The position numbers and the translations under genes were made by a program. A model generated the notes under the pieces. The model saw only the letters and a list, made by a program, of their open reading frames with translations. It was not told where the DNA came from and ran no database searches. Below, one piece after another: positions 50,499-60,761 of a stretch of 64,000 nt of DNA. Where the stretch lies: the IMG/VR virus record IMGVR_UViG_3300036766_000416, positions 1 through 64,000 of that record; one strand, written 5' to 3'. Position 1 is the stretch's first letter. Each line of letters opens with the position of its first letter. The stretch comes from a virus.

Positions 50499-52847
50499 AT
50501 GGCTAATACAATTTCCCTACTGATTCGCCAACAGTTACCTGAATACATAAGATCAGATTATGATACATTTGTAGAGTTCGTAGAAAGTTATTACGAGTGG
50601 ATGGATTTGCAAGGCAATACCATTGATCTCAGCAAAAACATTCCCGCCTACATGGACCTCGACACAAGCCTCAATGCGTTTATTGAGTTTTTCACGAAGC
50701 AATTTTTGCCGCTGTTCCCACCAGATTTATTGACGAACCCCACATTCTTTATTCAGCACGCCAAAGAATTTTATCGCACCAAAGGTACCGCCAAAGCAGT
50801 GAGGTTGCTTTTTCGGTTACTTTACAACCAAGATATTGATATTTTCTATCCAAAAGAGAGTGTGCTGAGAGCATCATCAAGCGGTTGGACCAATACCCCT
50901 TCACTGAGGATGGACCCCACCATGTGGACCATCCAATATGGTGACGGGGCTAACACTCGGTTCAGGGCATTGGACACCTCTATTGGAACAACTGTAGTGG
51001 TCTATCTCAATTCGGTGTTGCAGACCTCTGGGTACAATCACAGCCCCAATGAACCCTATATTATTTTCACTGTTGCTCCAGGTGATGGTGTCGAAGTCAA
51101 AGTTGAATACATCGGAGAAGAACTGATCGATTTATTTGACACCAATGAAATTGTGGTGCGCTGGGTGGGTCAATCTTCGGGTGCTAGTGGAATCTCAGAA
51201 ACACTTCAAGAAGTTGTTGATAGTGGTATTACACAAATGGACATGCGTATATCTAAACCTCTGGGCACCCTAACACAATATGAGGTCGTGAAGGGCCGTT
51301 GGGTATACGATATAGATACGGGTGCGTATGTCGATATCTATGGTCGCCTCGTGTCGTACCTTATTGATATTCAAATCGTTGAAGGGGGATTGAGTTACAA
51401 TGTGGGGGACCCCGTGATTGTGACGGGTGGATTCCCTGCAAATAATGCCACAGCGGTCGTGGACTCTATTTTCTCGGCTCTTATTTCCAACATCACGGTT
51501 CTGAAAGGTGGAGCGGGGTATCAACCAGGCCAAGCAGCCTACATCACCTCCACACCTAACACGGGCTTGAATGCCTTTGTGCTTTCCGTTGATACCTCTG
51601 GAAATGTTCACCCCAATTCCTATCCAATCAATCAAGACGTGATCAATCTCTGGGCCAATGTGGCGATGTCGGACTCGGATTTCTATTTTACTCCGGGTGT
51701 GTCAGAGAATGTCAATACGCTTATGTCCGTTGCGTTCACGGATATGATCTTTGGTGAACAAGGTCCTGAGAGACTTGGACCTATCACCGCTATGACCATT
51801 ACGAGCAGCACACAGGTTTTTAATCCAGCACCAACGCTGAATGTCGATTCTCCTATTGTGGTTGTGACAGGTATCAATGCGAATGGAAATGTTGCGGTTG
51901 CCAATGTCCCGTTATCTTATTTTGGGATATTGGGTCGCATGAATGTTGTTCATGGAGGTAGCGGATATGTCGGAGGAGATGAGGTTTCGTTCGAGAATAT
52001 ACCAGGCATAGGTCTTGGTATTGGTGCAGCAGCAGAGGTTATTTCAACACACTCTGCGAATTCGGGAATCAAGGAGGTTCGTTTTAGGCCCTCGCGTGTT
52101 ACAGGAAATGTCAACGTCAATATTTCCGTTTCGAATACACAGGTTGTGGGTACAGGAACATTCTTTACAACAGAATTATTTGCGAACGACCGTATTGAAA
52201 TCAACAGCGAATCGACCTATGCGACCACGATTATCAACAACACTCACCTGACCGTGAATACTGCGTTTACCAAGAATTCCACTTCAAGAAAGCTGGGTGT
52301 CTATGGACGATATTTTATTGGTGGCATGAATTATCGTCAGGACAAACGCCCCATTGTTCATGTCAGTTCGATCAATCCAGCGGCGTCTGATGCGAACCTT
52401 GAGGTTGAAGTGGTTATTTCAAATGGTGCGTCTTTCTTGCTGGAGCCCCAGACCGAGGAACCGTTTGGAAAGATCAAAACCATCAGAATCACCAACCATG
52501 GTTATGGGTACCAAACCGCTCCAACGATTGATCTTAGTGGGAGTGGCAACGGAAGGGCCAACGCAGTTGCGGTTATGTTGAGCAATCTATTCTCTGCACC
52601 CGGCCGGTTCCAAACTACAGAGGGGTTTTTGAGTTCAGATCAAAAGCTCCAGAATGCAGATTACTATATGACGTTCTCCTATGTGGTGAGGTCTCAGACA
52701 GAACTTGGAAAATATAAGTCTATTCTCAAGGACCTCGTACACCCTGCTGGTGTAAAGTTGTGGGGGGAATATCTCATCGACTCGGTGCTTCCGGGCGATT
52801 TGGGGTTGTCAGCAAATATTGCTAATACATACCAAACGTCCAGCTAG
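50499..52847 (+). CDS. Large baseplate wedge protein (gp7 position)
   Basis: This encodes 782 residues. The start IRQQLPEYIRSDYDTFVEFV, ESYYEWMDLQGNT and HAKEFYRTKGTAKAVRLLFR then LYNQDIDIFYPKESVLRASS is a recognisable myophage baseplate pattern. The C-terminal half holds repeated Gly-rich beta units (GGAGYQPGQ, GGSGYVGGDEV, GYGYQTAPTIDLSGSG). The position between gp6 and gp8 is that of T4 gp7, but homology to gp7 was not established. Confidence 0.65.
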   Translation: MANTISLLIRQQLPEYIRSDYDTFVEFVESYYEWMDLQGNTIDLSKNIPAYMDLDTSLNAFIEFFTKQFLPLFPPDLLTNPTFFIQHAKEFYRTKGTAKAVRLLFRLLYNQDIDIFYPKESVLRASSSGWTNTPSLRMDPTMWTIQYGDGANTRFRALDTSIGTTVVVYLNSVLQTSGYNHSPNEPYIIFTVAPGDGVEVKVEYIGEELIDLFDTNEIVVRWVGQSSGASGISETLQEVVDSGITQMDMRISKPLGTLTQYEVVKGRWVYDIDTGAYVDIYGRLVSYLIDIQIVEGGLSYNVGDPVIVTGGFPANNATAVVDSIFSALISNITVLKGGAGYQPGQAAYITSTPNTGLNAFVLSVDTSGNVHPNSYPINQDVINLWANVAMSDSDFYFTPGVSENVNTLMSVAFTDMIFGEQGPERLGPITAMTITSSTQVFNPAPTLNVDSPIVVVTGINANGNVAVANVPLSYFGILGRMNVVHGGSGYVGGDEVSFENIPGIGLGIGAAAEVISTHSANSGIKEVRFRPSRVTGNVNVNISVSNTQVVGTGTFFTTELFANDRIEINSESTYATTIINNTHLTVNTAFTKNSTSRKLGVYGRYFIGGMNYRQDKRPIVHVSSINPAASDANLEVEVVISNGASFLLEPQTEEPFGKIKTIRITNHGYGYQTAPTIDLSGSGNGRANAVAVMLSNLFSAPGRFQTTEGFLSSDQKLQNADYYMTFSYVVRSQTELGKYKSILKDLVHPAGVKLWGEYLIDSVLPGDLGLSANIANTYQTSS

Positions 52848-52851
52848 ATCA

Positions 52852-52859
52852 CATAAATA
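52852..52859 (+). promoter_or_regulatory. T4-type late promoter box
   Basis: CATAAATA followed by G, 22 nt upstream of gp8 with an AAGGAA ribosome site. Confidence 0.65.
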
Positions 52860-52881
52860 GGACAATTAGACAAGGAATTCT

Positions 52882-54222
52882 ATGGCGAACAATTTCTCAA
52901 ATGTTTCCAGACGCCTCGGGTATGAGCGAGCTTTCACCTTCTATGATAGCTTTGTCACTACTGCGAACGATGCTGCAGTTGGTTACATAATGCTCGGAAG
53001 GAACATTTCTTGGAATGCGAATGACGAACCTATAGCCATCTACGATACTGAAAACACCTTATTCGATACCTATAACAATTTCCTAGGTGGAAAGAAAATC
53101 ACGGGTAATGACGTATTTCCCGTTATCCCCAGGGTCAATTGGGTGGCGAATACTGTCTGGACTCAATATGATGATGATAGCAATACCCTATTTACCTCAA
53201 CCAATTCCATGTATGTGTATGCTTCGGGCGGTAATGTCTACAAGTGTCTAAATAACGCTAATGGTGCTTACTCGACTATCGAACCCGCTAATAACTATTC
53301 AAGCGCAAATGGGTTCACATCACCAGGCGACGGGTACCTTTGGAAATATATGTATAAGGTGCCCAGTTCTAGTAAATTTCTTACGTCCGACTGGATACCA
53401 GTTCCATTAACCCAAACGGGGGCCTATTTCGGGTTTGCCAACAACCTTGTGGTTGGAGCCATCTCTCGCATTATCCTGACAAATGGTGGCGCCGGGTATT
53501 CAAACACCAACACCACGGTTTCTGTTACGGGTTCTGGGACCTCTGGGAATGTCACAGCCAACGTCAACGCAAACGGCAACGTGATTGCCGTGACACTCAA
53601 TAACAGGGGCGTAGGCTACTTGAGAAATAACACTCGAATCAGAGTAGTGGGTTCTGGGGCAAGTGCCGTTATCAGGTATATCTTGTCACCTTATGGTGGA
53701 CATGGGTACAACCCAGCCCGTGAATTGGGGTCCAATTCGGTGATGCTTTCGGTGAAAGTAGGAGAGGTTGATTCTACTGAAGGTCTCAAGATTACAGCCA
53801 ATAATGACTTCAGACAGATTGGGCTCCTTATGCGCCCTAATCGCTATGGTGAAAACACCACAGTTACCACGGCTAATGCTAACATTGCGGTGACCATGGT
53901 CACCCAGATCATCTTGACTTCTGGTCCATCATATCTTCAGGATGAGTTGGTGTATCAGGGTGCTAATGTGGCGTATTCCACCTTCTCAGCAAATGTATCT
54001 GACGTGTTCACCAACGCAGTTGAAACGACGCATCGGCGCGGAACTCCTATTCCAGGGGACCTGTTGATTGGGCAGACCTCGGGTATTTCACGCACATTGG
54101 TTGCTTTTACCAACCCCGACCTGGATGAGGAGTCTGGTGACCTGGTCTATGCAGAGAACCGATCCCTGGTCTTGCGTTCAGCGGGTCAGTCTGAGTGGGT
54201 GAAAATAGTCTTGAACTTCTAA
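52882..54222 (+). CDS. 8: gp8-like baseplate wedge protein with extra beta repeats
   Basis: This encodes 446 residues (T4 gp8 is 334). FYDSFVTTANDAAVGYIMLG, NDVFPVIPRVNWVANTVWTQ and SPGDGYLWKYMYKVPSSSKF match gp8. The additional length includes NGGAGYSNTNTTVSVTGSGT and NRGVGYLRNNTRIRVVGSGA, the same Gly-Tyr beta repeat as in neighbours. Confidence 0.82.
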   Translation: MANNFSNVSRRLGYERAFTFYDSFVTTANDAAVGYIMLGRNISWNANDEPIAIYDTENTLFDTYNNFLGGKKITGNDVFPVIPRVNWVANTVWTQYDDDSNTLFTSTNSMYVYASGGNVYKCLNNANGAYSTIEPANNYSSANGFTSPGDGYLWKYMYKVPSSSKFLTSDWIPVPLTQTGAYFGFANNLVVGAISRIILTNGGAGYSNTNTTVSVTGSGTSGNVTANVNANGNVIAVTLNNRGVGYLRNNTRIRVVGSGASAVIRYILSPYGGHGYNPARELGSNSVMLSVKVGEVDSTEGLKITANNDFRQIGLLMRPNRYGENTTVTTANANIAVTMVTQIILTSGPSYLQDELVYQGANVAYSTFSANVSDVFTNAVETTHRRGTPIPGDLLIGQTSGISRTLVAFTNPDLDEESGDLVYAENRSLVLRSAGQSEWVKIVLNF

Positions 54223-54231
54223 CACAGAGCA

Positions 54232-54239
54232 TATAAATA
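54232..54239 (+). promoter_or_regulatory. T4-type late promoter box
   Basis: TATAAATA followed by C, 28 nt upstream of the 2079-residue gene, which has a GGGAG ribosome site. Confidence 0.75.
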
Positions 54240-54267
54240 CTTTTATTCAAAGGCTGGGAGCAATTTC

Positions 54268-57200
54268 ATGGCTATCGACTTGACGCAGAATCCATATTTC
54301 GACGATTTTGACGAAACCAAGAATTATCACAAGATATTGTATCGTCCAAGTTTTGCCGTTCAGTCCCGTGAACTCACTCAATCTCAGACCATTCTCCAAG
54401 ACCAAATCAAGAAATTTGGTAACCACATCTTCCAAAATGGTTCTATTGTCTCTGGTGGGCAGTCGATGCTTGAAACCACCGCAACGAAATATGCGTGTAT
54501 TGAAGATACGGACCCCACGGGCAACGAAATTGACGTAGACAATTTTATTGGTCAGTTTATTGTTGACTCAGCTAACACCGGTGTCCGAGCTTATGTTATT
54601 GCCGGCGCCGCGGCCACTTTGACCTCCCCAACAGTCCTTATTCTCAAATACACCTCCGGTCAAACACTCAATGTCGCTAATACAATGCCTATTAGGACAG
54701 AAGATGGCTTATATTCAGCCAACCTGTTGTCCAACGTGGTTAGCTTTACAGATGTCACAAGTGGTAACACGCTCGGTAATGCGTCCGTCTGCAGCGTTGA
54801 TGAAGGGGTGTTCTTTGTTGATGGGTACTTTGTCCAGGTATCACCGCAAACTGTTATTCTCAATGCGTTTGATAATACCCCCACCTATCGTATCGGATTA
54901 CAGATTGATGAGGCTATTGTTGATGCGACCGAGGATGCATCGCTACTCGACCCAGCGCAAGAAGCGACAAATTTTCAGGCACCTGGCGCGGACCGCTATC
55001 AAATAAATTTGACCCTGGTCAAACGATCCTTGACGTCCACAGACGACACCAAGTTTATTGAGTTGATTCGCGTGTCGAATGGAACTCTCACCAAGAAAGT
55101 TGTCTATCCAGTCTACTCCGCATTAGAGGAAACCCTCGCCCGTCGAACAAACGACCAATCGGGTTCTTTCACTGTTCGTCCATTCAAGATTGCGACCGTC
55201 TCTCATCCAACGTATGCGAATGCGTATAACATTGTTGTGGAACCAGGTAAGGCCTATGTGCAGGGTTACGAATTTGAAACCATCGGACCAACAGTGATCA
55301 AGTCTGAACGAGCAAGAACCGCAGCGAATGTTACAAACTATAACACCACGATTGATTATCAGAACTGGTTAGAAGTCACTCGACTTGCTGGCCCCATCCC
55401 ATTCAAAACACTTCAGGCCGGAGTCATTCATTGCGTCAGCACTGCCAACATTGCAGTTTCCAATGCTGCTGTGGCATCAAATACAGTTATAGGAACACTT
55501 CGTATCCGTGCGTTGGATTTTCAAAGTGGTGCGAACGCTTCATCGATCATCAACTCAGTTTGGCGCGCCTACACATTTGATGTTGATGTGGGTGAGAGTG
55601 CGACGTGTAATTGTGGCGCAACAGGTTCCGCAAACACCATGTATCTTGCTCCAAATTTCTCGTCTATTGCCAATGCGTATGTAGGTGTCAAATTCACTGT
55701 CACAAATCATGCTGGAGCGGCGCTTGATGAAACACATACAATTGGACAGTATGACGGGGCCAACAATTTGGCAACTCTACAGGGCACGGAGACGTTCGCG
55801 TTTGGCACTCCTACGACCGCAACTCAATTCAGACTCAACTTCGAATTCAAAGACGCAGAGTGTGTTGTGTATGCGAACACCACCACAAACCAGCATATCT
55901 TTTCAACAACAATGGACGTCAGTTCTTCGAGCAAAGAAGCATTTTTGATTGACCGGTATGAGGGAGCATTCCTTACTGACACTGGATTCAACCGTTCGAT
56001 TCTTGAACTACCCTACCCGACTATTGCTGATCAAACTGTGGTGGGTGGTCTGCCGTTGACCAATACCGAGTACTTCGGACGTAAATCCTACACTGGGCAG
56101 AGTTTCACAGCGAATGTCACCACGATCACCAGTGCCGCAGGTATTACTTCCGCAGTCAATGGGTCACTATCGGGTTCTGATGCTGTAGACAATATTCTCG
56201 TGGTTGTGAAGAACAACACAGGTTCCCCTCTGGGTAATAACCAAGTTATCAATTTTTCATCTGGCAACCCAGACGGCAATACGGTTTCTGTCACCACCGT
56301 TAGCAATACCTCTACGTGGATTATTACGGTGCCTAATATGAACAGCGCGGCATCGGCCGATGTGTATGTGAAGGTCAAATTGCCCTATTCGCACGTCATT
56401 GGAAGTCTGCTTCGCAGCAAAACTGCGAGAATTGCGAACGTGGCCAGTGGGTTGAATTCTGGTGGTGTTCAGATACCTGATACGACTGGATTGGTTCAGT
56501 GGTTCTCACAAGGTTCCGGTACCCTAGGTGCTCAAATCACCATTTACGCGAACTCTGCAGCATGGCTCAATCTCAAGGACCCATCGAAGGCACAATCCCT
56601 CTTTACAGCAGACGTATCCTCGCTTCGCAAAGTCATTGATGTTGGAACGAATGTTATTGAAGATGGCAACGTCGCTATCGCCGCAGATATCACCAATCGC
56701 TATACCCTCGACAATGGACAACGCGACAATTCCTATGACCATGCCTCCATCACCTTGAAACCACAATCTCAGGGGCCAACAGGTAATGTGGTCATTTATG
56801 TGGATTACTTCGCACACTCTGGATTGGGATACCTCACGGTTGATTCGTATATTTCGGGAAACGTGAGCTATGCGAATATCCCATCATATACATCAGCCAC
56901 CACAGGGCAGGTGTTCTTGTTGCGCGATTGTATCGATTTCCGCCCTCGTCGCCAGGATGCCGATTTCCTAGGTATCTTTGATGAAGAGTTGTTTGGAATA
57001 TCTGGTCTCACATTTGAGACCGATTTTTCCTACTACCTAGCCCGCATTGACAAAATCATGTTGACAAAAGATCGGGTGTTTGAAGTGTTGTCTGGTGTTC
57101 CGTCCCTGTTCCCGGTATCTCCGGCGGACAAAGACAACGCGATGACGTTATACACCCTCGTATTGCCTCCATTTACTGCGACGACCAAAGAAATCCGACA

Positions 57201-60200
57201 ACGCTATAACGATAACCGGCGCTATACCATGCGCGACATTGGTACATTGGAAAAGCGTATTTCAAACTTGGAATACTACACCTCCTTGAACTTGCTTGAA
57301 CAAACCGCAAAGAACCAGGAAATCACGGATGATGTGGGTGGCAATCGTTTCAAGAATGGTATTCTTGTAGACCCATTCAAAGGACACTCGATTGGTGATG
57401 TGCTTAACGTGGATCACATTTGCTCTGTTGATCCGCAGAACGGTGAATTACGTCCACCATTCGTTCCACGTAGTTTGTTTCTTTCTTTAGTACCGACTAA
57501 CTCAACAAATTATGCGCGTAAGGGGGCATTCCTCACGCTACCCTATACCGTTCGAACCCTTATTGATCAATCATTCTCCTCACAGGCGATCAATGTCAAT
57601 CCATTCAATACGGTTTCGTTTATTGGCCAACTACAGCTTGATCCAACATCGGACATCTGGGTGGACCGAGACCAAGCACCCGATGTGAATGTGAACCTTG
57701 AGGGTGACGCCGATGCTTGGGAAGCTCTGGCATTTACTGTCAATAAATCGGCAGCCAATGGCACCTTTGGAGAAACTACATTCGGGACTATCTGGAATGA
57801 TTGGAACACATCATTCTATGGTGAAAATAAATTATCTGATAGGAAGATTGTTCCTAAAAACCGCGGTTGGTTGGGGCCATTGGGGCACTATGTTCCTGTA
57901 TATGGCAATGTTCTCAACCGTAGCACAACCGAGATCACTCAAACGCGGGCCCGCTCGGGCGTCACCTCCAAATTTTCAACTGAGGTGATCACCGAATCCA
58001 TTGGCAACAAGGTCAAAGATGTATCGGTCATCCCGTATATTCGTTCAAGGGGGGTGTTGTTTGTTGGAAAAATGTTCGCACCCAACACAAACCTCTATGC
58101 GTTCTTTGATGAAACGGCGGTGACGAATTATTGCAACAGACCGAACATTGTCAAGGTAGCCGATAATGATGTGGATTACCAAGACGATTACCAAGACACC
58201 GAAACAGTTCGTGTGTGGGACCCCGCAAGAGGCCAGAACACCGCCTTTGGTGTTGTCGCATTGAGCCGTAATGAGCCCGATTACAGCAACGTCAGTGTCA
58301 TCAATGTAACTGGGGGCGATGACGCGAACATTGCGAATGCGTATTTTGTTCACTCAACGAATTCGACGTTCTTGATTGGAGAAACCAGTGGAGCAAATTC
58401 GCGCATCTCTGGGTACTATCATAATGCAGGATTTGTTACGAATCCCAATGTGTCGAGCATTCTCTTGTCGCATGACATTGCCAATTCCAATAATGGCATC
58501 TCCAATACAACAATCGTGGGACAGACTATCTATTTCACTGCTGGTGAGGGTCTCGGTCAATCCTCAGTGATTACTTCATACAATTACATTACGCGTAACG
58601 CGTCGTTCAGTCCAGCGGTAACGGTAACACCAAACACCGAAACTGCCTATTCAATTGGACAATTCCAAAGTGATTATCGTGGTGAATTCTCGGGTATCTT
58701 TGTCATTCCATCCAATGATAACACAAGATTTCGCACCGGGGATAGACAATTCACATTCGTCGATTCCTTCTCTGGAAACCTAGAAGGTTCGGGAACCAAC
58801 GGTTCAGTCACCTATCAAGCTTCGGGTCTCTTGGAGACGTTGGAAAATACGATTATCTCGACGCGTGTTCCTGTTGTTCAGCGCACCGTGTTGAATCAAG
58901 CCAAAACCACTGTTACCTCAAAAATTACTGATACTGTTGTTGGGAAAATCCAAGTCGGCTATTGGGACCCTCTCGCCCAAACATTCCTGGTCGATCAGAC
59001 ATTCCATCCATCTGGTGTCATGATTACGGGTATTCGTTTGCTCATTAAGAGTACGGACCCTAATATCCCAATGGAAATACAGTTACGCCCTGTGGTCAAT
59101 GGATTCCCACATTCCTCTCAGGTTATACCTGGTTCTGATGTTGTGCTCAACGCCAGTGATATCAACCTTTGCTCTGAGGAATCCCTCGCTGCGGTGAACG
59201 CCGCGGGAGAGAATCCTTTGGATGATGGCACACTCTATACACAAATCGACTTTAGCGGACCTGTGTTCCTGCAGCAAGGGGCCGAGTATTGCGTGGTCCT
59301 AATGGCGAATTCTGTGAAGTACCAAGTCTACGTCTCACGAATGGGTGACAAGTTACTGGGCACAGAACGACTCATCTCTTCGCAACCATACCTGGGAGTC
59401 TTGTTCAAGTCACAGAACTCAACCACATGGAACCCAATTCAGGAAGAGGACTTGACGTTCCGCTTGCTGTATGCGGAGTTTGATACCAGCGTGCAGTCGA
59501 ACATCGAATTTCAATTGTCCTCTTCGAATGCTATTAGCGCCAATGTGCCACTGGATACGTTCTATATTTCATCAGGTAACCTCTTGTTGCCAAATACCAG
59601 TATCAATGCGTTGTTTGCTTCCACGACTTCTACAGGCGTCAAGGAAGAAAATAGGATCATTCCGTTGGATGAGAATATTTATTTCGATGATACAATCGGG
59701 CGCCGGGTGGCCACGAGCACTGCAACTTCTTTCAAGTTGCGCCTGCTCTTGTCGTCGTTAAATGAGGATATTTCACCTATTGTGGATATGGACCGGCTCT
59801 CATTGTTGGCTATTGAGAACCTTGTCAATAACTTGCCACTGACTAACAATTCATTGGTGGTGATCAGTTCAAGCAACAATTGGATCACTGCGGCAAACCT
59901 CACTGTCACGATTTCGGGTGGAGGTGGCAGCGGGGCTAATGCGTATATTGCCAACACACAAATCGATAGCAATAATAGAGTCCTCGCCAACGTAGTGGTC
60001 GATCTCTCAGGAAGCGGATATACCACCACTCCGACAGTGACCATCACGGGCAATAACACCATTACTGCGAACGTGCAGGTAGTTGGTGAGGATCGTTCAT
60101 CGGGTGGTCCGGCATACGCTCGTTACATTACACGAAAGGTCACCCTTGCTGATGGTCTGGACGCCGGAGATTTCCGTGTATTCTTTGAGGCCTATAAGCC

Positions 60201-60507
60201 GACTAATGCGGGTATCTATGTTTACTATAAGATTCTCTCGTCTGACGACGTCGATGTATTTGACAATAAAGGTTATCAACTGATGACCGTTATTCGGGGT
60301 GCCACCAACGTATCCTTGAACCAAGATGACTGGAAGGATTTTGTTCATGCCCCAGGCTCCGATAACATCGCTGCGGACCGTGTTCAATATGGGTCATTCG
60401 TGAGCTTCAAATATTTTGCGATAAAAATTGTAATGACTTCAACGGACACCACGAAGGTGCCTCGCATCAGAGATTTCCGAGTTGTGGCGTTGCCTTCTCT
60501 CTCATAA
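54268..60507 (+). CDS. Giant DUF4815-type virion structural protein
   Basis: This encodes 2079 residues. The N-terminus NPYFDDFDETKNYHKILYRP then QSRELTQSQTILQDQIKKFG and FQNGSIVSGGQ is the DUF4815 signature of large baseplate/tail proteins. Middle regions are Asn/Thr/Ala-rich beta repeats; a helical segment (YTMRDIGTLEKRISNLEYYT) lies near residue 990. It probably forms an outer baseplate part or fibre attachment. GGGAG precedes the ATG. Confidence 0.8.
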   Translation: MAIDLTQNPYFDDFDETKNYHKILYRPSFAVQSRELTQSQTILQDQIKKFGNHIFQNGSIVSGGQSMLETTATKYACIEDTDPTGNEIDVDNFIGQFIVDSANTGVRAYVIAGAAATLTSPTVLILKYTSGQTLNVANTMPIRTEDGLYSANLLSNVVSFTDVTSGNTLGNASVCSVDEGVFFVDGYFVQVSPQTVILNAFDNTPTYRIGLQIDEAIVDATEDASLLDPAQEATNFQAPGADRYQINLTLVKRSLTSTDDTKFIELIRVSNGTLTKKVVYPVYSALEETLARRTNDQSGSFTVRPFKIATVSHPTYANAYNIVVEPGKAYVQGYEFETIGPTVIKSERARTAANVTNYNTTIDYQNWLEVTRLAGPIPFKTLQAGVIHCVSTANIAVSNAAVASNTVIGTLRIRALDFQSGANASSIINSVWRAYTFDVDVGESATCNCGATGSANTMYLAPNFSSIANAYVGVKFTVTNHAGAALDETHTIGQYDGANNLATLQGTETFAFGTPTTATQFRLNFEFKDAECVVYANTTTNQHIFSTTMDVSSSSKEAFLIDRYEGAFLTDTGFNRSILELPYPTIADQTVVGGLPLTNTEYFGRKSYTGQSFTANVTTITSAAGITSAVNGSLSGSDAVDNILVVVKNNTGSPLGNNQVINFSSGNPDGNTVSVTTVSNTSTWIITVPNMNSAASADVYVKVKLPYSHVIGSLLRSKTARIANVASGLNSGGVQIPDTTGLVQWFSQGSGTLGAQITIYANSAAWLNLKDPSKAQSLFTADVSSLRKVIDVGTNVIEDGNVAIAADITNRYTLDNGQRDNSYDHASITLKPQSQGPTGNVVIYVDYFAHSGLGYLTVDSYISGNVSYANIPSYTSATTGQVFLLRDCIDFRPRRQDADFLGIFDEELFGISGLTFETDFSYYLARIDKIMLTKDRVFEVLSGVPSLFPVSPADKDNAMTLYTLVLPPFTATTKEIRQRYNDNRRYTMRDIGTLEKRISNLEYYTSLNLLEQTAKNQEITDDVGGNRFKNGILVDPFKGHSIGDVLNVDHICSVDPQNGELRPPFVPRSLFLSLVPTNSTNYARKGAFLTLPYTVRTLIDQSFSSQAINVNPFNTVSFIGQLQLDPTSDIWVDRDQAPDVNVNLEGDADAWEALAFTVNKSAANGTFGETTFGTIWNDWNTSFYGENKLSDRKIVPKNRGWLGPLGHYVPVYGNVLNRSTTEITQTRARSGVTSKFSTEVITESIGNKVKDVSVIPYIRSRGVLFVGKMFAPNTNLYAFFDETAVTNYCNRPNIVKVADNDVDYQDDYQDTETVRVWDPARGQNTAFGVVALSRNEPDYSNVSVINVTGGDDANIANAYFVHSTNSTFLIGETSGANSRISGYYHNAGFVTNPNVSSILLSHDIANSNNGISNTTIVGQTIYFTAGEGLGQSSVITSYNYITRNASFSPAVTVTPNTETAYSIGQFQSDYRGEFSGIFVIPSNDNTRFRTGDRQFTFVDSFSGNLEGSGTNGSVTYQASGLLETLENTIISTRVPVVQRTVLNQAKTTVTSKITDTVVGKIQVGYWDPLAQTFLVDQTFHPSGVMITGIRLLIKSTDPNIPMEIQLRPVVNGFPHSSQVIPGSDVVLNASDINLCSEESLAAVNAAGENPLDDGTLYTQIDFSGPVFLQQGAEYCVVLMANSVKYQVYVSRMGDKLLGTERLISSQPYLGVLFKSQNSTTWNPIQEEDLTFRLLYAEFDTSVQSNIEFQLSSSNAISANVPLDTFYISSGNLLLPNTSINALFASTTSTGVKEENRIIPLDENIYFDDTIGRRVATSTATSFKLRLLLSSLNEDISPIVDMDRLSLLAIENLVNNLPLTNNSLVVISSSNNWITAANLTVTISGGGGSGANAYIANTQIDSNNRVLANVVVDLSGSGYTTTPTVTITGNNTITANVQVVGEDRSSGGPAYARYITRKVTLADGLDAGDFRVFFEAYKPTNAGIYVYYKILSSDDVDVFDNKGYQLMTVIRGATNVSLNQDDWKDFVHAPGSDNIAADRVQYGSFVSFKYFAIKIVMTSTDTTKVPRIRDFRVVALPSLS

Positions 60508-60520
60508 GGATTTGAGGACC

Positions 60521-60760
60521 ATGCTAAATAATATTGTTCAGATTGAAAATAATCCCGATTTAGTGAGGGACATAGAATCGAAAGCGGTGTTGAGTGTCGA
60601 TGTATCGGGGTTATCGAGATACAAGGAAGCTCGCCGGCGCACACTTATGTCAAAACAAGAGATGATGGAGACGAAAATTCGTCTAGAACAAATAGAGCAA
60701 GAAATGACCTCATTGAAACGAATTGTGAATGAATTGTCGGTGTTGAGGAACGGGGTATAG
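60521..60760 (+). CDS. Small helical protein, 79 aa
   Basis: It encodes MLNNIVQIENNPDLVRDIES... and a coiled-coil-like end (KIRLEQIEQEMTSLKRIVNE). GAGG precedes ATG 60521. It is likely a structural or assembly partner of the giant protein before it. Confidence 0.55.
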   Translation: MLNNIVQIENNPDLVRDIESKAVLSVDVSGLSRYKEARRRTLMSKQEMMETKIRLEQIEQEMTSLKRIVNELSVLRNGV

Positions 60761-60761
60761 T

